Origin: Micavibrio sp. UBA5703
GTDB lineage: Bacteria > Pseudomonadota > Alphaproteobacteria > Micavibrionales > Micavibrionaceae
Direction of reading: 5' to 3'
NCBI GenBank assembly: GCA_002420015.1
Contig: DIHF01000049.1
Location: 28,177 to 67,983, forward strand
DNA length: 39,807 bases
The translations under genes were made by a program, and so were the position numbers. Numbering within the stretch: position 1 is the stretch's first letter; every line of letters begins with the position of its first letter. Positions 23,937-31,758 of this stretch are shown here, piece after piece. The notes under the pieces were generated by a model. It worked only from the letters and a program-made list of their open reading frames with translations. It was not told where the DNA came from and did no database searches.

Positions 23937-26372
23937 ATGGGGTTCAAAAGAACGGCCGAAGGCCGGGTATTCTTCGATAATTCATCCAACGATGGAAGCG
24001 GAGGCGCTGGTGCCAACGTCAACGATCTTCAGATCGTCGGCTTGCTGAAGGCTTTGAATGAGCGTCTGAAAGAGGCGCAGGGCGAGCGTATCAGGCTGCT
24101 CAAGGATATGGAGCGCTATCAGGATACGATAGAGGAACTGAGGGAGCGCACGGTCAGGAGCGAACAGGCCTATATCGATCTTGAGCAGAAAGTGGCGTCC
24201 CGCCAGAATGAGAACGTCGCCAAAACAAGCCGGACCGAACAGCTCACCAAAGAGACATTGCAGGAGCTTATCGACACCCGCGATATGCTGGCCGAGTTGC
24301 AGGAAAAAACGGCCTCGACGGAAAAGAATTTTTCCGAGATCCGGGATGAACTGGCCGCACGCAAGCAAACGGAAGATTTGCTTCGCAAGCATCAACTCGC
24401 GCTTGAGAAGATGCACAAGGATCATAATGAAAAAATCGTCGGCAGCGTTGCCGCTTATGTGGCGTTGACCAAACGGGTGGGTGAATCCGAGACGAAATTC
24501 GACGGCCTTGATAACAAGATCGAGGAAGCCATCGCCAGCCACGGCCGCCTGGAGCGCAAGCTGGAGAAGGCGATTGAAGATCGCGGGCGTTTGCTCCGCA
24601 AGATCGACAGGATCGAGGAAACGGTCATTCAGACGCGCGATGCGCTGAACGCCAAGGCTATGGTGGTTCTGGCCGATCAGGGAATTCATGGCCTTGAGGG
24701 GTTTGCCGAACAGCATCTTCTCGAGAAAGAGCCGCAGCCGGCATTGCTGGAGAAACCCGCGCATACGGGGCAAGCATGGTGGCAAAGGGCCGGATTGCCG
24801 CAAGCTGCGGGCGTGGCGACGGTGTTGTTCGTAGCGCTGGCGGGGGGGCTGTTGCTCAGTGAAGTTAATCTCAAAGAATGGAAAACTTTCGACAAGGATC
24901 AGTTTCCGTTCCTGGAGAGCAGGGCGGATGCAGAGCCGGAAGAAAAAACCGCCGCGCAGGATAATGAACAATGGCAGCCGGTTGCTACGCAAGAGCGGGA
25001 GGATGCGCAGATTGCTGAAGCGCCCGCTGAGGATCTGGAGGCTGCGGAGCCTTCGGAACCGGAATCGCCTGTGATTAACCAGATGGAAGTTGTCGGCGAT
25101 AAGGCCAGCGACGATATCGGTACGCTGGATCTCAATAACGAGGAGCAGCTTATGGCTGCGCTCGAAAGCAATCCGGATGCGGTGGCCGCGAAAATGAACG
25201 AGATCGAGCCGGGCGAGGTCGACGATAATATTGCAGATACGGTTGCAGAGGCCAAGCCTGCGGCGGCGGAAGAGCCTCAGGCGGAAAAGGCTGAAGAAAA
25301 GCCGACGGTTACGATCAAGGAAGCGGTGGCGGATGCCGTTGCGGATGCAAAACCAGAAATGGATATGACGCCGCGCCCCGGCTTGACGGACAGAATTAAG
25401 CCCGACCCGGCCTTAACCAAGGTGGTGAAGGAGATTGAGGATCAGGCCTTTGCGGGCGTGCCGGAAGCGCAGCATGATCTGGCGGCGATTTATACAGCCG
25501 GACATGGCGGCGTGAAGCAGAACTACAAGCGCGCGAGCCTGTGGTTCCGCGAGGCGGCGGAAGCCGGTATCGCCAATGCGCGTTATAATCTTGGCGTTCT
25601 CCATCATCAGGGTCTGGGCGTAAAGCAGGACACAGTCGAGGCCATCAAGTGGTACAGGAGCGCGGCGGCGCTTGGCCATCCGGAAGCGCAATACAATCTC
25701 GGCATCGCCTATATCGAAGGTATCGGCGTGCCGTACGATCCCAAAAAGGCGGCGGGGTATTTCAAGAACGCCGCCGATCAGGGCATTACCGAGGCCGCTT
25801 ATAACCTCGGCCTGATTTACGAGAACGCGCTTTTAGGAAAGGCGCAGCCGGACGAGGCTCTGCGCTGGTACAAGACCGCCGCCGACGCCGGAAGCCCGGA
25901 GGCGAAAGCCGCGCTGGAGCAGCTTGCCAAGACGCTAAAAATAAAATTGTCGGATGTGAACAAGCTGGTCGAAAGCATCGGCGGCACGGCCAGGCCCGCT
26001 GCGAAGAAACCGGCGGTCAAGGAGGCTGCGCCCAAAGCTGCGCCGAAGGCACCGCTGCCGCAATCCCCTGAGGCGGCCGCGCCCGCACCGGAGGAAAGAT
26101 CTGCTGTTGAGGTTACGACCGATGATGCGGTTTCTGCGGTTGTGCCGCAACAGGATACGCAGCGTGCCGCAGTCGCGCAGGTTCAGGAATATCTGATGCA
26201 GCTTGGCCTTTATCCCGGCCCGGCGGACGGGATGGAAGGTCCGCTGACGAAGGATGCCATTCGTTCGTATCAGCTCTTCAACGATCTGGAAGATACGGGC
26301 GAAGTCAATGAGGCGTTGCTGGCGCATATGCGCAGGGATCCGCAAATCACCGAACTTGGTTCGCGTGAGTAG
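23937..26372 (+). CDS. PodJ-like polar organiser: coiled coil, TM helix, Sel1 repeats, peptidoglycan-binding domain
   Basis: An 811-residue bitopic protein (816 if the ATG at 23922 is used; GGGG upstream slightly favours 23937). Residues ~30-235 are cytosolic coiled coil. A TM helix follows at ~289-310, then an acidic, low-complexity A/E/P-rich stretch (~320-480). Four Sel1/TPR-like repeats lie at ~498-662, with the recurring pattern A-x-Y-N-L-G-x-x-Y/H. A Pro/Ala-rich linker follows, then a C-terminal peptidoglycan-binding domain (~746-800, L-x-x-L-G-L-Y-P-G-P-A-D-G). This order matches Caulobacter PodJ, a polar scaffold that organises pili, flagellum and holdfast, but the protein is shorter and equivalence of role is inference. 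It lies between the polysaccharide locus and ispE and is transcribed alone. Confidence 0.85.
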   Translation: MGFKRTAEGRVFFDNSSNDGSGGAGANVNDLQIVGLLKALNERLKEAQGERIRLLKDMERYQDTIEELRERTVRSEQAYIDLEQKVASRQNENVAKTSRTEQLTKETLQELIDTRDMLAELQEKTASTEKNFSEIRDELAARKQTEDLLRKHQLALEKMHKDHNEKIVGSVAAYVALTKRVGESETKFDGLDNKIEEAIASHGRLERKLEKAIEDRGRLLRKIDRIEETVIQTRDALNAKAMVVLADQGIHGLEGFAEQHLLEKEPQPALLEKPAHTGQAWWQRAGLPQAAGVATVLFVALAGGLLLSEVNLKEWKTFDKDQFPFLESRADAEPEEKTAAQDNEQWQPVATQEREDAQIAEAPAEDLEAAEPSEPESPVINQMEVVGDKASDDIGTLDLNNEEQLMAALESNPDAVAAKMNEIEPGEVDDNIADTVAEAKPAAAEEPQAEKAEEKPTVTIKEAVADAVADAKPEMDMTPRPGLTDRIKPDPALTKVVKEIEDQAFAGVPEAQHDLAAIYTAGHGGVKQNYKRASLWFREAAEAGIANARYNLGVLHHQGLGVKQDTVEAIKWYRSAAALGHPEAQYNLGIAYIEGIGVPYDPKKAAGYFKNAADQGITEAAYNLGLIYENALLGKAQPDEALRWYKTAADAGSPEAKAALEQLAKTLKIKLSDVNKLVESIGGTARPAAKKPAVKEAAPKAAPKAPLPQSPEAAAPAPEERSAVEVTTDDAVSAVVPQQDTQRAAVAQVQEYLMQLGLYPGPADGMEGPLTKDAIRSYQLFNDLEDTGEVNEALLAHMRRDPQITELGSRE

Positions 26373-26378
26373 GGCAGA

Positions 26379-27290
26379 TCAGTAACGCTCCGGTCTGTTG
26401 AGCATTCCGGCACGCACCCACCAGTCCGGGTTTTCCGATTTTATATTCTTCGCCGCATCGCGGGCGTGTTTTTCATTTTCAAACAGGCCGAAACATGTCG
26501 CCCCCGATCCCGACATGCGGGCGAGCCTGCATCCGGCCTGATAATCAAGAACGCGCAGGACGTTTTCAATTTCAGGAACGACCTGGCAGGCGGGGGCGAG
26601 AAGATCGTTTTCCTTCGGCCCGATATAGGCCGTCAGATCGGCCAGCGTATCCAGCCGTTCTGGAAGTTTGCCGGGTTCGCGGAAGGTGCCGTTATAGCGT
26701 GCGAAAACATGTGCCGTGGGGCATGATTTTCCGGGATTGACGAGAACGACCGGGATTTCCGGCATGGGCGGCACGCGGTCGATGATATCGCCGATCCCGC
26801 GCAGCCGCGCCGGTGAACAATTCAGGCAAACGGGAACGTCGGCCCCCAATGAGGCCAGCAGCGAGGGCAGGTATCCCGACTGGCGCGGGATTCCCCACCA
26901 TTCCATCAGGCCCCAGATAACGGCAGCGGCATCGGACGATCCGCCGCCAATCCCCGAGGCCAGCGGAAGATTTTTGGTCAGCGTGATTTTGACGCTCGGG
27001 ATTTTCTGTGCCGCCCGTGAAATCGCCCAGGCGGCCTGCACGGCCAGATTGGAGGAATTGGGGCTGGCGTCAAATTCCTTGGGGCCGAAGGCGTTGGCAT
27101 ATGGCCCCTGCATGTTGAAGGAGAAATCGAGTGCCGCAGGCTCGATGCGGATTTCATCGCCGATATCGGCAAAGGCCACAAGGGAGTCGAGCGCATGATA
27201 GCCGTTATCGAGGCGCCCGGTGACGTGCAGGTAAAGATTGATCTTTGCCGGAGCAAAAATCGTCAGCGTCTTTGTCTGTGTCGATGTCAC
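26379..27290 (-). CDS. ispE: 4-diphosphocytidyl-2-C-methyl-D-erythritol kinase
   Basis: A GHMP-family kinase of the non-mevalonate isoprenoid pathway. It phosphorylates the 2-hydroxyl of CDP-methylerythritol with ATP in the cytoplasm, upstream of undecaprenyl phosphate supply. The 303 residues are typical. The N-terminal A-P-A-K-I-N-L motif and the ATP-binding loop L-P-L-A-S-G-I-G-G-G-S-S-D-A-A-A are intact, and the C-terminal R-M-S-G-S-G-A-T-C-F-G-L motif is present. The start codon is GTG and overlaps the stop of the TPR gene by one base, so the two are translationally coupled. It converges with the PodJ-like gene after six bases. Confidence 0.96.
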   Translation of the reverse strand: MTSTQTKTLTIFAPAKINLYLHVTGRLDNGYHALDSLVAFADIGDEIRIEPAALDFSFNMQGPYANAFGPKEFDASPNSSNLAVQAAWAISRAAQKIPSVKITLTKNLPLASGIGGGSSDAAAVIWGLMEWWGIPRQSGYLPSLLASLGADVPVCLNCSPARLRGIGDIIDRVPPMPEIPVVLVNPGKSCPTAHVFARYNGTFREPGKLPERLDTLADLTAYIGPKENDLLAPACQVVPEIENVLRVLDYQAGCRLARMSGSGATCFGLFENEKHARDAAKNIKSENPDWWVRAGMLNRPERY

Positions 27291-29077
27291 TAAAGGCCGC
27301 CTTCGGCGCTGCCGTGCTCGTGAACCGAATTGGCGGAACGAACGACCGGAGGCGTGTTCAGCCCTTCGGTCAGCTTGGTGTTAATCGTGTTCACAAGATC
27401 GGCATTGTCATTTTCAGCGTAGTTTTTGGCGCGTTCCCACTGGAACCTGGCTTCAAGCTTACGACCGACGCGCCAGTACGCGTCGCCCAGATGGTCGTTG
27501 ATAACGGGATCGTAGGGTAAAAGCTCGACGGCTTTTTCAAGGTGCGGGATGCTGCCCTCATAATCGCCCATGCGGTACATGACCCACCCCAAAGAATCGG
27601 TGATGTAACCGTCGGACGGTTGCAGGGCTGCCGCTTTTTGAATCATTTTCAGGGATTCTTCCAGATTGGTGCCCTGATCCGCCCATGCATAGCCGAGATA
27701 ATTGAGAACGAAGGGGTGATCCGGCTGGAACGACAGCGCTGCTTTTAGGTCGGATTCCGCCTCCTTCCATTGGCCGAGGCGCTCATAGGACATGCCGCGC
27801 ACATAGTAAAGGTGCCAGTAATCTGCCGGAATTTCCTTGCCGAAAGTCTTGGCGGAGAGATTGTAATACTCCAGCGCCTTTTTGAAATCTTCGTTGTGGC
27901 GGTGAATGTCGCCCATGAGAATCAGCGATTCAAGATCGTTATGTTCGTCGACAAGCTTTTGCAGTTCCATAAGGGCTTCGTCGACGCGCTTGGACTCCTC
28001 AAGCAGTCCGGCAGCTTCGCGGCGCGCAACCATATATAGTTCATTGCCCGGCGCGATGCTTTTGTAATGCTCGATAGCTTCGGCATAACGCTCGTGGCGC
28101 GTGGCGATTTGTGCCAACAGGACGGTGGCCTTGGTCATATCCGGCTTGATAAGCAGCGCCATATGCGCAAAGACCCGGGCCGAGTCGTCGCTATATTCCT
28201 GCGCCAGTGTCTGCGCGGTATCGAAAAGTGCCTCGGTTATTCCCTGTTCGGGCGATTCAATCGTCCTGAACATGCTCATGTCCTTGCCGGCGGCAAGGGT
28301 TTCCATTTTGGTTATGATTTCCTTGTTACCGGGGATGCTGGCCAGAATTTTTCCGTACAGCTCAAGCGCCTTGTCCTTTTTGCCGATATGGGCGTAAACA
28401 TCGGCTATGCGTTCGACATCCGCAGGGGTCAGTTGTTCTACGCCAAGAGATTTTTCAAGCAGCTTTTCGATCTGATCGGGTTTTTTAAGATAATCGGAGA
28501 TCAGTATGGCGTGATAGATGTGTATGGCATTGCCCTGAAGATTTTCTGTGTTCAGGTTGCCCTGTGCTGCATCGGCCCAGCCTTTGAAAAGAGGGATGAT
28601 GAAATCGGAGATACCGCTTTGGGGTATTTTGTCGAGATAGCCTTGTGCTGCCGCGTAGTCTTTTTTAACAAAGGAATCAGTCGTCAGGAAAAGAAGGGCG
28701 AGCGGGCTTTCTGGCTCAACCTTGATAACCTCGCCTGCAAGCTGCACGGCGCGGACCGTGTCGCCCGAACCCATCGCAAGCACCATCGTGCGTTTTTTGA
28801 GTTCGATGTCATCCGGCGCGATTTGCAGCAGGCGGTCCATGAATTGCTCGGCTTGTGTCCAGTCGTGATGCTGCTGGGCGAAGCGGCCCGAAAGGTAATC
28901 GCCCGCCATGCTGGTGCCGTTGAACGGGTTGAAATAATCAAGGTTGGCGGGTATGGCCGGGGGCGTGGTTGCCGGTTCAGAGGCGGGTTCTTCCGCCACA
29001 GCCACCGCGCCAAGCCCCAGCAGGCTTGCCGTCAGAAGAAGAGTTGCCAGTACTATATTTGTTCGCCGCGACTTCAT
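27290..29077 (-). CDS. Secreted tetratricopeptide-repeat protein
   Basis: A 595-residue protein. Residues 1-28 form a signal peptide (M-K-S-R-R then a hydrophobic core and A-V-A-E-E-P), so the mature protein is periplasmic or attached outside the inner membrane. The rest consists of about ten TPR-like helix-turn-helix repeats, clearest in the C-terminal half, with patterns such as A-L-x-Y-Y-N-L, W-K-E-A-E-S-D-L-K-A-A-L and L-G-Y-A-W-A-D-Q-G. I chose the ATG at 29077 because the signal peptide starts there; it is ten bases after the ETF-QO stop codon. The function is unknown. An unrelated TPR protein in the same place between ETF-QO and ispE is common in alphaproteobacteria, as far as I recall. 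Confidence 0.9.
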   Translation of the reverse strand: MKSRRTNIVLATLLLTASLLGLGAVAVAEEPASEPATTPPAIPANLDYFNPFNGTSMAGDYLSGRFAQQHHDWTQAEQFMDRLLQIAPDDIELKKRTMVLAMGSGDTVRAVQLAGEVIKVEPESPLALLFLTTDSFVKKDYAAAQGYLDKIPQSGISDFIIPLFKGWADAAQGNLNTENLQGNAIHIYHAILISDYLKKPDQIEKLLEKSLGVEQLTPADVERIADVYAHIGKKDKALELYGKILASIPGNKEIITKMETLAAGKDMSMFRTIESPEQGITEALFDTAQTLAQEYSDDSARVFAHMALLIKPDMTKATVLLAQIATRHERYAEAIEHYKSIAPGNELYMVARREAAGLLEESKRVDEALMELQKLVDEHNDLESLILMGDIHRHNEDFKKALEYYNLSAKTFGKEIPADYWHLYYVRGMSYERLGQWKEAESDLKAALSFQPDHPFVLNYLGYAWADQGTNLEESLKMIQKAAALQPSDGYITDSLGWVMYRMGDYEGSIPHLEKAVELLPYDPVINDHLGDAYWRVGRKLEARFQWERAKNYAENDNADLVNTINTKLTEGLNTPPVVRSANSVHEHGSAEGGL

Positions 29078-29087
29078 TTTCTTATTC

Positions 29088-30725
29088 TTACATATTCGGG
29101 TAGTTCGGGCCATCACCGCCTTGTGGTGTCGCCCAGTCTATATTCTGCGACGGATCTTTGATATCGCAGGTCTTACAATGTACACAATTTTGCGAATTTA
29201 TCTGCAACTTTAATTGTCCCGCATCATCGTTAACAATTTCGTAAACCCCCGCCGGACAGTACCGCTGGGCCGGTTCGTCATATTGTTTCAGGTTGATTTC
29301 TATGGGGATTTTCGGGTTTTTAAGCCGGAGGTGACAGGGCTGGCCTTCGGCGTGGTTGGTGGCCGACAGGGACACCGAGGTCAGCTTGTCGAAGGTGACA
29401 GTGTTGTCGGGCTTTGGGTATTCTATCTTGCTGCATTTATTTGCCTTTTTAAGGCTGCTGTGGTCGGCATGGTTTTTCAGCGTCCAGGGGGCAAGGCCAT
29501 TTGTGAGGGTTTCAAAGGCGGCATTGATAAGCCCCGCCCACAGCCCCCAATGAAATCCGGGGCGGATGTTGCGGACTTTTTTAAGCTCGGCATAGACCCA
29601 TGATTTTTTGAGGGCTTCTTCGTAGTTGGCGCAGTTCTGGCCGTAGTCTTTGCCCGCGTTCAAAAGCCCGGCCAGATTTTCAGCAGCCAGCATACCCGAT
29701 TTCATGGCCGTATGATTGCCCTTTATTTTGGGCACGTTCAAAAAGCCCGCTGTATCGCCGATTAGCAAGCCGCCGGGAAATGTCAGTTGGGGGAGCGATT
29801 GGTATCCTCCTTCAACCAGTGCGCGTGCGCCGTAAGCCACGCGCCGACCGCCTTCAAACAGTGGCTTGATTTTCGGATGCAGTTTAAAGCGCTGCATTTC
29901 ATCATAGGGCGAGAGATAGGGGTTTTGGTAGTCGAGGCCAATGACAAAACCGATGGCGACCTGGTTGTTTTCGAGGTGATAGATAAACGAGCCGCCATAG
30001 GTTTTTGAATCCATCGGCCAGCCGATCGTGTGCATGATATGGCCGGGCCTGTGCTTTTCCGGCGCAACTTCCCAAAGCTCCTTGATGCCGATACCGTAGG
30101 TTTGCGGGTCGCTGTTTTTGCGCAGGTCGAATTTTTTGATCAGCATTTTCGTCAGGGAGCCGTGACAGCCCTCGGCAAAAACCGTCTGGCGTGCGTGCAG
30201 TTCCATGCCCGGTTGGAAATGCTCCGTTCTGTTGCCCTGCGCGTCCAGTCCCATATCGCCGGTGGCCACGCCGATCACCGCGCCTTGTTCGTTGTAAAGA
30301 ATCTCGGCGGCGGCAAAGCCGGGAAAAATTTCTACCCCGAGCGCCTCGGCTTGTTGTGCCAGCCAGCGGGCCAGATTGCCCAGCGAAATAATGTAATTGC
30401 CCTTGTTGTGCATTTGCGGCGGCGTGGGCAGTTTGAAGGCGCTGTTTTTTGTCAGGAAGATGAAGTTGTCATGGGTCGCGGGTGTGTTGAGAGGCGCGCC
30501 TTTGTCTTTCCAGTCCGGGATCAATTCATCAAGCGCGCGGGTTTCAAACACCGCGCCGGAGAGAAGATGCGCGCCGATTTCCGATCCTTTCTCAAGGACG
30601 CAGACGGAAAGTTCGGGCGATACCTGTTTCAGGCGAATGGCGCAGGACAGACCCGACGGTCCGCCGCCGACGATTACAACGTCATATTCCATGTTTTCGC
30701 GGTCGGGACGGATCGAATCGGGCAT
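29088..30725 (-). CDS. etfD: Electron transfer flavoprotein-ubiquinone oxidoreductase
   Basis: A 545-residue inner-membrane-associated flavoprotein that passes electrons from ETF, reduced by acyl-CoA and amine dehydrogenases, to ubiquinone. The FAD-binding motif V-V-I-V-G-G-G-P-S-G-L-S is near the N-terminus, with the second dinucleotide signature I-G-D-T-A-G-F-L-N-V-P-K-I-K-G. The C-terminal [4Fe-4S] ligands are seen as Y-C-P-A-G-V and C-V-H-C-K-T-C-D-I-K-D-P. The length agrees with the family. I chose the ATG at 30725; a TTG two codons earlier is possible, and neither has a clear Shine-Dalgarno. It is divergent from the uracil-DNA glycosylase gene and heads the leftward unit etfD-TPR-ispE. 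Confidence 0.96.
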   Translation of the reverse strand: MPDSIRPDRENMEYDVVIVGGGPSGLSCAIRLKQVSPELSVCVLEKGSEIGAHLLSGAVFETRALDELIPDWKDKGAPLNTPATHDNFIFLTKNSAFKLPTPPQMHNKGNYIISLGNLARWLAQQAEALGVEIFPGFAAAEILYNEQGAVIGVATGDMGLDAQGNRTEHFQPGMELHARQTVFAEGCHGSLTKMLIKKFDLRKNSDPQTYGIGIKELWEVAPEKHRPGHIMHTIGWPMDSKTYGGSFIYHLENNQVAIGFVIGLDYQNPYLSPYDEMQRFKLHPKIKPLFEGGRRVAYGARALVEGGYQSLPQLTFPGGLLIGDTAGFLNVPKIKGNHTAMKSGMLAAENLAGLLNAGKDYGQNCANYEEALKKSWVYAELKKVRNIRPGFHWGLWAGLINAAFETLTNGLAPWTLKNHADHSSLKKANKCSKIEYPKPDNTVTFDKLTSVSLSATNHAEGQPCHLRLKNPKIPIEINLKQYDEPAQRYCPAGVYEIVNDDAGQLKLQINSQNCVHCKTCDIKDPSQNIDWATPQGGDGPNYPNM

Positions 30726-30824
30726 GTGCAATAAAACGGTGCAGGGTAAAAAGAGTTCTCGACAATGCGCTCAGGGGCGCTAGAGTCCCATTATACAGAT
30801 AATTGAACGGGTTTTGAGTGTAAA

Positions 30825-31703
30825 ATGAGCAATATCGCGCAAAAGGCTTATGCGGCGGCGCTGACGTGGTATCTGGATAACGGCGTGGACGAGGCGCTTG
30901 ATGGTGCGCCGTTTGATCGAACCAAGGTTGCTGCCAACGTTTCCATATTACAAAGAAAAAGCGGGGAAGAACCCGCTTCAATTTCCGGCCTGTCGCAGGC
31001 AGCCAAGCCTTCTTCACGGCCTGCATCGCCGGATCACCTGCCGCTGGGCGCTTCGGATGCACGGGCGGAAAGCGTCAAGCTGGCGCAGGCGGCAAATACG
31101 CTGGAGGAATTGCGTGAGGCCATTGCTGCCTATGACGGCATTGCCCTGAAGAAGACCGCGACCAATCTGGTGTTTTGCGATGGAAACCCGCAGGCGCCGA
31201 TTATGCTGATCGGGGAGGCACCGGGCGCGGATGAAGACCGGATCGGGAAACCCTTTGTCGGGCAGAGTGGGCAGTTGCTGGACCGTATCCTTAATTGTAT
31301 TGGGCTCGACCGTACCGAGCGGGACCCCGCCAAATCCATTTACATTTCCAATATCCTCAACTGGCGGCCACCCGGCAACCGCACGCCCAGCCCCGGCGAG
31401 GTTGAGGCGAGCCTGCCGTTTATCGAGCGTCATATTCAACTGGCCAGACCCAAGATCATCATCCTGTGCGGCGGGGTATCGGCAAAGGCCTTGCTGGGCC
31501 GCACGGACGGCATCACAAGGATGAGAAAGCTCTGGCACGGGTACCAGCCGCAAACGGCGGAGTTTCAGGCTGGCGCTGAAATCATTCCGGCGATTGCCAC
31601 TTACCATCCGGCCTATCTGCTGCGGACCCCCTCGCAGAAAAAAGCGGTGTGGGCCGATATGCTGATGGTTCAGGAAAAGCGCAAGGAAATCAATATATTA
31701 TAA
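30825..31703 (+). CDS. Uracil-DNA glycosylase, family 4-like
   Basis: A 292-residue DNA-repair enzyme. After a ~120-residue extension of low complexity, the catalytic core starts with I-G-E-A-P-G-A-D-E-D and G-K-P-F-V-G-Q-S-G-Q-L-L-D, the family 4 motif, followed by N-W-R-P-P-G-N-R-x-P, and the C-terminal H-P-A-Y-L-L-R motif. Family 4 enzymes normally bind a [4Fe-4S] cluster with four cysteines, two in a C-x2-C before the core, one in the x-C-R-P-P segment and one in the E-x-x-x-C-x-P segment. Here these positions are not Cys (Trp at W-R-P-P and Ser at E-A-S-L-P), so this form probably lacks the cluster. ATG at 30825 chosen. Divergent from etfD. Confidence 0.92.
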   Translation: MSNIAQKAYAAALTWYLDNGVDEALDGAPFDRTKVAANVSILQRKSGEEPASISGLSQAAKPSSRPASPDHLPLGASDARAESVKLAQAANTLEELREAIAAYDGIALKKTATNLVFCDGNPQAPIMLIGEAPGADEDRIGKPFVGQSGQLLDRILNCIGLDRTERDPAKSIYISNILNWRPPGNRTPSPGEVEASLPFIERHIQLARPKIIILCGGVSAKALLGRTDGITRMRKLWHGYQPQTAEFQAGAEIIPAIATYHPAYLLRTPSQKKAVWADMLMVQEKRKEINIL

Positions 31704-31758
31704 AGGTGGAACGGCGTCGGTGGACACCAAAGCCGTTTTCGTATAGTTTTCCCGTATC

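Noticed and set aside
28067..29161. A 364-codon open frame on the plus strand
   Set aside because: Antisense to the TPR gene, which has a signal peptide and repeats; no domain or good start is visible in the plus-strand frame.
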